DNA of 64,000 bases from Corynebacterium efficiens YS-314. GTDB taxonomy: Bacteria > Actinomycetota > Actinomycetes > Mycobacteriales > Mycobacteriaceae. The notes beneath the pieces were generated by a model. That model saw only the letters and a program-made list of their open reading frames with translations. It was not told the DNA's origin and made no database searches. The translations under genes and the position numbers were made by a program. This document shows positions 57,399 through 64,000 of this stretch, piece by piece (the stretch's first letter is position 1; the number at the start of each line of letters is the position of its first letter). The stretch is from NCBI RefSeq assembly GCF_000011305.1, contig NC_004369.1, positions 2,418,001 through 2,482,000 on the forward strand. Reading direction: 5' to 3'.

Positions 57399-58552
57399 GC
57401 CAGTTGGTACAACGCAGGCTTACCGACCTCTTGTCTTTCATCGTGGACAATCGCGGCAGGACTTGTCCTACATCCGAAACCGGGATCCCCCTTATCGCGA
57501 CAAACTGCGTTAAAGACGATGAGCTGTACCCTGTTTTCGAGAAAGTCCGGTTTGTCGACGAAACCACGTACGAGACGTGGTTCCGGGCTCATCCAGAACC
57601 TGGAGACATACTCTTTGTTTGCAAGGGAAGTCCCGGGAGAACAGCTCTTGTACCTGACCCCGTCTCATTTTGCATAGCACAGGACATGGTGGCACTTCGT
57701 GTGGATCCAACAGTCGTAAATAATCGTTACTTGTATTACATGTTGCAATCTCAAAAAACCCGACATCAGATAGAAAATATGCATGTTGGGACAATGATTC
57801 CTCACTTCAAGAAGGGCGATTTCCCTAAGCTAGTCCTCTCGGTTCATGCCGACCTGGGCGAGCAGCAGGCCATCGCGGAGGTTCTGGGTGCTCTCGACGA
57901 CAAGATCGCCGCCAACAGCGCTTGCATCCGTCTTATCGATGAACACTTAGCTGCCGAATACGAACGGACTCTTCAACAAGGAGAGGTCGTCGAAGAGCTA
58001 GGAGTTATCGCGGAGTTCCATAACAAGCGCCGCATCCCACTATCGGCTAAGCAGCGAGATGAACGCCCGGGAGCCGTACCCTACTACGGAGCAAGTGGGG
58101 TTTTCGGCTATGTGAACGAGGCGATCTTCGATGAGCCTCTTGTGTTGGTAGGAGAAGACGGTTCAGTGATCAACTCCGACGGAACACCTGTCATCCAATA
58201 CATCTGGGGACCCTCGTGGGTCAATAATCATGCTCATGCTTTGAAGGGGAAACTGGTTTCAACGGAACTCCTTTACTACGCCATCCGACGAAGCCAAGTG
58301 TCTACATTGGTTACCGGAGCGGTTCAACCGAAGATAAATATGGGAAATCTCAAACGTCTTCAGCTTGCCCTTCCCGCCCCCGAATCTCGAACCTCCACGG
58401 AAGCCATAATTGCTGCTGAGGTAGCCGCTAAACGCGCTTTTACCACGGAAAATCGGACGCTCGTCGCCACCCGTGATGCCCTGTTACCCCAGCTAATGTC
58501 GGGTAATCTCCGGGTCAAGGACGCTGAGAAGATCGTCAAGGACGCGTTCTGA
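57395..58552 (+). CDS. hsdS: Type I specificity subunit HsdS
   Basis: Protein of 385 residues with two target-recognition domains. TRD1 runs to about residue 145 and ends at GTMIPHFKKGDFPKLVL, followed by the conserved helix LGEQQAIAEVLGALDDKIAA. TRD2 ends at GAVQPKINMGNLKRLQL and is followed by the second coiled coil and RDALLPQLMSGNLRV. TRD1 has lower GC than hsdM and hsdR, as expected for domains exchanged between strains. The ATG overlaps the hsdM stop. Confidence 0.95.
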   Translation: MSQLVQRRLTDLLSFIVDNRGRTCPTSETGIPLIATNCVKDDELYPVFEKVRFVDETTYETWFRAHPEPGDILFVCKGSPGRTALVPDPVSFCIAQDMVALRVDPTVVNNRYLYYMLQSQKTRHQIENMHVGTMIPHFKKGDFPKLVLSVHADLGEQQAIAEVLGALDDKIAANSACIRLIDEHLAAEYERTLQQGEVVEELGVIAEFHNKRRIPLSAKQRDERPGAVPYYGASGVFGYVNEAIFDEPLVLVGEDGSVINSDGTPVIQYIWGPSWVNNHAHALKGKLVSTELLYYAIRRSQVSTLVTGAVQPKINMGNLKRLQLALPAPESRTSTEAIIAAEVAAKRAFTTENRTLVATRDALLPQLMSGNLRVKDAEKIVKDAF

Positions 58553-58656
58553 TCCACCCGATGGTGCCGTCTTTGTCTGCACTTGTGCTTGAGCTGCAGG
58601 TGGGGCTGATTAGAGTGAGGTCAAAGAACCTAAATATATGAAGACAGAGGCGTGTG

Positions 58657-61600
58657 ATGGGAATGCAGACCAGTTTTTCCGAGGCCGACTGGGAAGCCCT
58701 AGTCCTCGACCAGCTCGGCGAGAACAGCTGGCTGCCCGTCCACGGTGATGACATCGCTCCTGGCACCGGTGAGCGCGACTCCTGGGATGAGCTGCTCATC
58801 CGCCCCCGCCTGCTGGCTGCGCTGCGCCGGCTCAACACCCAGGTGCCGGATCAGTACCTGCAGCAGGCGTTAGCTGAGATCATCGCGCCCTCGTCGCAGG
58901 ATGCGATCACCGAGAACCACCGCATCCACAAAATGTTCGTTGATGGTCACCGCATCACCTACCTCGACGCCGACGGAACCGAGCACAACCCCACCCTGCG
59001 GATCATCGGCACCGAGGAGATCGACAACGACTTCCTCGCCGTCAACCAGGTCCCCCTCGTCCAGGGCGACTACCGACGCCGGTTCGATGTGGTGTTGTAC
59101 TGCAACGGCATGCCGGTGAGCATCATGGAGCTGAAAAAAGCCGGCTCACATACAGCTGATGTCGCCGCCGCGCACGCCCAGCTGCAGACCTATCTGCGTG
59201 AGTTTCCCCTGGCGTTTCGCTTCTGCGTGTTTACCTTTGCCTCCGATGGGTTGGACGCCAAGTACGGTACCCCGTTTACCCCGCTCAACCACTTCTCCCC
59301 CTGGAACGTCGACGACGACGGAGCCCCCGTCCCTGCCGGCCACACCCTCGACGGGGAAGCCGTGCTGCCGATCGAAACCGCGATCGCCGGGTTGTACAAC
59401 CCCACTCGGTTCCTGCAGCTGCTGCGTTCCTACACCGCGTTCGATGCCGGGGCCGAAGGCCTGGTCAAACGGATCGCCAAGCCGCATCAGTACTTCGCGG
59501 TGACCAAGGCCGTGGGATCGACGATTGATGCGGTGCGCACCAACGGCAAGGCTGGCGTGGTGTGGCATACCCAGGGCTCGGGCAAGTCCATGGAAATGGA
59601 GCTCTACACCGCCGCGGTCATGCGCCACCCGGTGCTGAAAAACCCCACCGTCGTCCTGGTCACCGACCGCACCGAACTCGACGGCCAGCTCTACTCCAGC
59701 TTCGCCCGCTCCCAGCTGTTGCCTGATACCCCGAAACAAATCAGCAAACGTGCGGAACTACGCGAAGAACTCACCAGCCGGGGAACCGGCGGAATCTACT
59801 TCACCACCCTGCAGAAATTCAGCCTCACCCAAGTGGAAAAAGACTCCGGCACCGAGCATCCACTGCTCAGCGACCGGAAAAACATCATCGTCATCGTCGA
59901 TGAGGCCCACCGCAGTCACTACGACGACCTCGACGGTTATGCCCGCCACCTGCGTGATGCGCTGCCTAATGCCACGCTTATCGCGTTTACCGGCACGCCG
60001 ATCTCGTTTGAGGACCGCAATACCCGCGACGTGTTCGGCGACTACATCGACATCTACGACTTGTCGCGTGCCGTCGACGACGGGGCAACCGTCCCGGTGT
60101 ACTTCGAGCCCCGCCTGATCAAGGTACAACTGGCAGACGGCGTCACCGAGGATGACCTGGATACTGCCGCCGACGAGGCCACGACCGGGCTGGGGATAGA
60201 GGACCGGGCCCGGATCGAGCAGTCCGCGGCCGTGGTCAACGCCGTTTACGGTGCTCCGGACCGCCTAGCCATCCTCGCCCAGGATCTGGTCACCCACTGG
60301 GAGCAACGCCACCGGGCCGTGGCACCGTTTATCGCTGACCCGGACGGCGCCCCCACCTTCGGCAAGGCACTCATCGTCGGTGCAACCCGGGAGATCTGCG
60401 CGAACCTCTACACCGCGATCACCACCCTGCGCCCGGACTGGCACTCTGAGGAGATCGACAAGGGCAAGATCAAGGTCGTCTATTCCGGCTCCGCCTCCGA
60501 CACCCCGCCGGTCGCAGATCATGTGCGCCGTCAATCGGCGAACAACACGATCAAGGAGCGTCTGAAAGACCCGGAAGATGAACTTGAGCTGGTCATCGTC
60601 AAGGACATGATGCTCACTGGCTTCGATTCCCCGCCACTACATACGCTCTATCTCGACCGTCCGCTCAAGGGTGCACTGCTGATGCAGACCCTCGCCCGGG
60701 TCAACCGCACCTTCCGCGGGAAAACCGACGGTCTGCTCGTCGCCTACGCTCCTCTGGCCGACAACCTCGCCAAAGCTCTAGCTGAATACTCGAATACCGA
60801 CCAGGCCCGCAAACCCGTCGGCAAGAATATCGACGAAGCCGCCGCCATGGTCACCGTGCTCGTGGGCCGGCTCCGGGAACTACTTGCCGATCACGACTGG
60901 CAGGCGGTGCTGAACCAACCAGGACCGAAGTCCTTCTTGAACGCCGTGACCGGAACGGTGAACTACCTGCGTGATCCCGCCACTCCGGGCAATGCCGCAG
61001 CCGAGGATGACTCGGAGACTCTGGCTGCCCGCTACCGGAACACCGCCGGGCAGTTGGCGAGGGCGTGGGCGTTGTGCACCGGTTCCGGGCAGCTGGAGGA
61101 CCTGCGGCCTGAGATTCAGGTATATGAGGAGATCAGGGTGTGGATGGGCAAATATGATGCCCAGGATCGCGCCAGCCGTGGTGAACCCGTGCCTGAGGAT
61201 GTTCAACGCATGCTCGGCCAACTCATCGCCACCGCCACCGATGCCACCGGCGAGGTCCTGGACATCTACGAGGCTGCCGGCATGCCCCACCCCTCTCTAG
61301 ATGATCTGACCCCCGAGTTCATCGCCAGGACTCAGAAGGCGCGCAACCCGCAGCTCGCGATCGAGGCGCTACGTGCTCTGATTTCCGAGGAGTCCCGACG
61401 GAGCACGCGGAATAACGCCATCAGGCAGCGGGCGTTTTCCGAACGGATCACCGAGCTGATGAACAGGTACACCAACCAGCAGTTGACGTCTGCTGAGGTC
61501 ATCGCCGAGCTGGTCGCCCTGGCCAAGGAGGTGGCCCAGGAATCCAACCGTGGACAGCAGTTCTCCCCACCCCTCAATGAGGATGAACTCGCCTTCTATG

Positions 61601-61854
61601 ATGCCGTGGCGGTGAACGAATCGGCCGTCACTGAACAGGGACCCAACATGCTGGCTGAGATCGCACGCCAGTTGGTGGCCGTGATGCGACGTGATGTCCG
61701 GACTGACTGGACCGTACGGGAGGATGTCCGGGCAAAACTTCGGTCCTCGGTGAAGCGACTCTTGATACTCAATGGTTATCCACCGGACAAGCAACCGGAG
61801 GCCATCAAGTTGGTCATCGAGCAGATGGAGACGATGGCCCAACACCGGGCGTAG
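58657..61854 (+). CDS. hsdR: Type I restriction endonuclease subunit HsdR
   Basis: Motor and nuclease subunit of 1065 residues. The PD-(D/E)XK nuclease is near the start (RRFDVVLYCNGMP and MELKKA, with ELK at 158-160). The SF2 translocase has Walker A TQGSGKSME near residue 306, the DEAH box VIVDEAHRSHYDD, motif III FTGTPI and motif VI QTLARVNRTFRGK. A long helical C-terminus binds the M2S complex. ATG 58657 follows AGAGG at good spacing. It lies 104 bp after hsdS, probably in the same operon. Confidence 0.96.
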   Translation: MGMQTSFSEADWEALVLDQLGENSWLPVHGDDIAPGTGERDSWDELLIRPRLLAALRRLNTQVPDQYLQQALAEIIAPSSQDAITENHRIHKMFVDGHRITYLDADGTEHNPTLRIIGTEEIDNDFLAVNQVPLVQGDYRRRFDVVLYCNGMPVSIMELKKAGSHTADVAAAHAQLQTYLREFPLAFRFCVFTFASDGLDAKYGTPFTPLNHFSPWNVDDDGAPVPAGHTLDGEAVLPIETAIAGLYNPTRFLQLLRSYTAFDAGAEGLVKRIAKPHQYFAVTKAVGSTIDAVRTNGKAGVVWHTQGSGKSMEMELYTAAVMRHPVLKNPTVVLVTDRTELDGQLYSSFARSQLLPDTPKQISKRAELREELTSRGTGGIYFTTLQKFSLTQVEKDSGTEHPLLSDRKNIIVIVDEAHRSHYDDLDGYARHLRDALPNATLIAFTGTPISFEDRNTRDVFGDYIDIYDLSRAVDDGATVPVYFEPRLIKVQLADGVTEDDLDTAADEATTGLGIEDRARIEQSAAVVNAVYGAPDRLAILAQDLVTHWEQRHRAVAPFIADPDGAPTFGKALIVGATREICANLYTAITTLRPDWHSEEIDKGKIKVVYSGSASDTPPVADHVRRQSANNTIKERLKDPEDELELVIVKDMMLTGFDSPPLHTLYLDRPLKGALLMQTLARVNRTFRGKTDGLLVAYAPLADNLAKALAEYSNTDQARKPVGKNIDEAAAMVTVLVGRLRELLADHDWQAVLNQPGPKSFLNAVTGTVNYLRDPATPGNAAAEDDSETLAARYRNTAGQLARAWALCTGSGQLEDLRPEIQVYEEIRVWMGKYDAQDRASRGEPVPEDVQRMLGQLIATATDATGEVLDIYEAAGMPHPSLDDLTPEFIARTQKARNPQLAIEALRALISEESRRSTRNNAIRQRAFSERITELMNRYTNQQLTSAEVIAELVALAKEVAQESNRGQQFSPPLNEDELAFYDAVAVNESAVTEQGPNMLAEIARQLVAVMRRDVRTDWTVREDVRAKLRSSVKRLLILNGYPPDKQPEAIKLVIEQMETMAQHRA

Positions 61855-61873
61855 ACCAGGTGGGGAACGGAAA

Positions 61874-61907
61874 CCACCCCGACGGTGCGCAGGGACCGTC
61901 GGGGTGG
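61874..61907. terminator. Bidirectional terminator closing the restriction island
   Basis: A 13-bp perfect stem CCACCCCGACGGT with its complement and an 8-nt loop lies between convergent hsdR and the carboxymuconolactone-decarboxylase-like gene. Confidence 0.85.
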
Positions 61908-61923
61908 GGCGTCGACAAGCGCT

Positions 61924-63168
61924 CTAGAGGAAGCGCTTCGGCACCTCGGGCTCGCCGAGGGAGAGCATGAGGCGGTTGGCCCAGTTGAAGAAGGCCACGG
62001 AGTTGATCAGGTCGACGATCTGCAGATCGGTGAAGCCAACGCCACGCAGCTTGGTGATGCAGCCCTGGTTGAAGGCCATCGGGGTGGCGGTCAGGGCACG
62101 GGCGGCATCGCGGATGACGTTCCACTGATCGGACCCCAGGTCGGCGTCGACACCGTTGTCGATGAGCGCGTTGACATCATCGAGACGCTCCGGGGCCTCC
62201 TCGACGGAACGGCCAGCGTGTACGGAGGCGCAGTAGACGCAGCCGTTGAACCGGGAGGTGACGGTGGCGGCGATCTCACGCTCGGCGCGGCCCACGCCCT
62301 CACCGTCGGTGTTGTAGAAGATGTCAAGGTCGGTCAGGGTGCGGGCCTTCAGCGCCTGGGGGTCGCGGGCGAGCAGGCGGAAGTACGGCATGTCAGCGCG
62401 CTCGGGCTTGATGAGCGATTCGAGCTGTTCCTCGGTCAGATCCGCCTTGGCCACCGGTGGCACCCACGGCTTCCAACCGAGGGCGTGGTTGACGAATGCC
62501 TCGGGTCGGTTGATGTCCTCGTAGGTGGTGATGGGGAAACCCTTGTCCGACAGGGTCCACTCGACCTCGGGAACGGCGAGGCGGCCCTTGATCTTGACCT
62601 TGATGTCCTCACCATTCAGGGTGCGCAGACCGTAGGCCACGCGCAGCTGGAAGGTGAGGAAGCTGATCAGCTGGGACAGTGACACCGTGTCATCCGCGCT
62701 CCAGCCGGCCTCGGACAGTCGACCGAGGACCTCGGGGCGGGAATCACGCGGGTGGAACACCAGCAGGTGGGCGTAATCGAAGGCCGCGGCCAGGCGCTCG
62801 CCGAGCACGGAGGCGTCGGTGTGTACGGAACCACCTGGCTGGGATTCGGCAGCCAGGCCCGGTTCGCGGTAGGTGCCATACGGTCCGGCGGACAGGGTCG
62901 CGTCGATGGCGTCGGTGACGGCGTTGGCCAGGGTGGTGGGGGCGTCGTCGAGAAGCAGATCCGAGTAGAGCTCGACCGCCGGGGTGAACTGGTGCAGGCC
63001 TGCCACATAGGTGGCCACGGCATAACGCTCCCCGAAGCTGAAGGTGCCCGGGTTGATGGGCTCGAGGAGTGCCTCGAAGCTCTTCTGGGCGTTGTCGCGC
63101 GCCTGTGGACGGTTGTCACGCAGGTGTGGAAGATCGGTGCCGACAAGCATGTCGATGATGTCTGCCAT
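61924..63168 (-). CDS. Fused double carboxymuconolactone-decarboxylase/alkylhydroperoxidase domain protein
   Basis: Protein of 414 residues made of two related halves. The N-terminal half (residues about 1-190) resembles CMD-like proteins without a redox pair. The C-terminal half carries CVYCASVH, the CxxC-x3-H signature of AhpD-type alkylhydroperoxidases. The arrangement resembles fusion of the TIGR04029 and TIGR04030 families, which sit beside peptide ABC transporters and flavin monooxygenases. Here too an ABC ATPase gene lies directly upstream on the same strand. Peroxide or persulfide reduction is possible; the substrate is unknown. Confidence 0.85.
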   Translation of the reverse strand: MADIIDMLVGTDLPHLRDNRPQARDNAQKSFEALLEPINPGTFSFGERYAVATYVAGLHQFTPAVELYSDLLLDDAPTTLANAVTDAIDATLSAGPYGTYREPGLAAESQPGGSVHTDASVLGERLAAAFDYAHLLVFHPRDSRPEVLGRLSEAGWSADDTVSLSQLISFLTFQLRVAYGLRTLNGEDIKVKIKGRLAVPEVEWTLSDKGFPITTYEDINRPEAFVNHALGWKPWVPPVAKADLTEEQLESLIKPERADMPYFRLLARDPQALKARTLTDLDIFYNTDGEGVGRAEREIAATVTSRFNGCVYCASVHAGRSVEEAPERLDDVNALIDNGVDADLGSDQWNVIRDAARALTATPMAFNQGCITKLRGVGFTDLQIVDLINSVAFFNWANRLMLSLGEPEVPKRFL

Positions 63169-63194
63169 GTAAATATCTCCTGTTGAACGGCGTG

Positions 63195-64000
63195 TTAGAG
63201 GCCGAGGTTGAGGTCACCGCCACGGTACCGGGAACCCGGGATCGCGTCGATGAGCTGGCGGGTGAAATCGGACTGCGGATTGTTGAACACATCCATCGTA
63301 GGACCGTATTCCACCTGTTGTCCCCGACTCAGGACGGAAACGGTGTCGGATATCTCACGAACCACCGCGAGATCATGCGAGATGAACACATAGGTCAACC
63401 CCAGTTCGCGCTGCAGATCATCGAGCAGACGCAGGATCTGCGCCTGGACGGTGACATCGAGGGCGGACACCGCCTCATCGAAGACGACGAGCTCGGGCTC
63501 CAGGATCATGGCGCGGGCGATGGCCACACGCTGGCGCTGGCCACCGGAGAGCTCCCGCGGGCGACGCGTGGACATCCGCGGATCCAGTGCCACCAAATCG
63601 AGGTAGTGCTCGACCTTGGCGTTGATCTCCTGTTTGGACAGTTTGGTGAAATTGCGCAGCGGCTCCCCGATGGTGGCGCCGATGGTCTGGCGCGGGTCCA
63701 GGGAGGAGTACGGGTTCTGGTAGACCAGCTGCACCTCGCGGCGGAACTCCCGACGCTGCGTCTTGTTCAGCGTGGTGGTGTCACGGCCCGCAATGACGAT
63801 GGAACCCGAGGTGGGTGTGTTGAACCCGGAGATCGCCCGGCCGATGGTGGTCTTGCCGGAACCGGACTCGCCCACCACCGCGTGGGTGGTGCCGGGCAGC
63901 ACCTCGAAGGAGACATCGTTGACGGCGACGAAGACCTCGTCCTTACCGCGGGTGTATTCCTTGCGGAGGTTGTCCACCACCAGCAGAGGGCCCTTGGCGC
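63195..64000 (-). CDS. Peptide/nickel-type ABC transporter ATP-binding protein, C-terminal part
   Basis: The frame is open to the end of the window, so at least 268 residues of a longer protein are seen. Walker A VVGESGSGKTTIGRAI, Q-loop VYQNPYSSLDPRQ, signature RELSGGQRQRVAIARAM and Walker B ELVVFDEAVSALDV belong to the DppF/OppF type. It may be the second half of a fused DppD-DppF ATPase. It is upstream of the fused CMD protein and probably co-transcribed. Confidence 0.92.
   Translation of the reverse strand, partial: AKGPLLVVDNLRKEYTRGKDEVFVAVNDVSFEVLPGTTHAVVGESGSGKTTIGRAISGFNTPTSGSIVIAGRDTTTLNKTQRREFRREVQLVYQNPYSSLDPRQTIGATIGEPLRNFTKLSKQEINAKVEHYLDLVALDPRMSTRRPRELSGGQRQRVAIARAMILEPELVVFDEAVSALDVTVQAQILRLLDDLQRELGLTYVFISHDLAVVREISDTVSVLSRGQQVEYGPTMDVFNNPQSDFTRQLIDAIPGSRYRGGDLNLGL

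Noticed and set aside
57395..58552. Possible phase-variable inversion of hsdS
   Set aside because: I saw no second inverted hsdS copy, no site-specific recombinase and no matching inverted repeats in the window.
61885..62682. A plus-strand frame opposite the fused CMD gene
   Set aside because: Antisense shadow running through the terminator.

Overview
The window reads as a chromosomal segment of a high-GC Corynebacterium. The gene order ndk, folC, valS, Hsp70-like, mdh, TetR regulator, clpX, pca genes, cat genes, ben genes, clpP2-clpP1, tig matches, from memory, the Corynebacterium glutamicum chromosome. The higher GC content and the differences in content fit a close relative such as C. efficiens better. 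Species assignment is inference; no search was run.

Layout. 1-13.4 kb: housekeeping genes (5' part of an RNase E/G gene, a pirin, an AhpD-like protein, ndk, a GNAT protein, DUF4233-folC-valS, a stand-alone Hsp70, mdh). 13.4-19.5 kb: a TetR regulator, an AEC-type transporter, a lower-GC orphan gene inserted beside a duplicated transporter start, and a complete IS1182-family element (16486-18174) that sits exactly at the stop codon of clpX. 19.6-41.2 kb: a continuous aromatic catabolism supercluster. Benzoate is imported (BenK) and oxidised by BenABC and BenD to catechol; CatABC carry catechol to 3-oxoadipate enol-lactone. Protocatechuate is opened by PcaGH and processed by PcaB and PcaC to the same lactone. 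PcaD, PcaIJ and PcaF finish to succinyl-CoA and acetyl-CoA. Local regulators are PcaR (IclR family) and two large LuxR/LAL proteins, PcaO and BenR. A 15-bp operator-like sequence recurs before pcaI/pcaR, before pcaH and between catA and benA.

41.4-51.7 kb: clpP2-clpP1, tig, tRNA-Pro(TGG), tRNA-Gly(TCC), a small AlpA-like HTH gene, an acidic Gly/Asp-tailed membrane protein, rpiB, a mycothiol-dependent-nitroreductase-like DsbA-fold protein, pepN and a GntR/UTRA regulator. 51.7-61.9 kb: an accessory island with gene debris, a HipA-kinase-like fragment, a decayed IS3-family element, a 5'-truncated methylase/specificity fusion, and an apparently intact type I restriction-modification operon hsdM-hsdS-hsdR. 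61.9-64 kb: back to the presumed backbone with a fused carboxymuconolactone-decarboxylase-like protein and the end of a peptide-type ABC transporter ATPase.

The most unusual points are: BenC carries a C-terminal domain resembling the FCD effector domain of GntR regulators; the shared operator ties the three aromatic branches together; PcaO has lost the NTPase motifs that its paralogue BenR keeps; and the restriction island holds a second methylase with a non-canonical motif IV.
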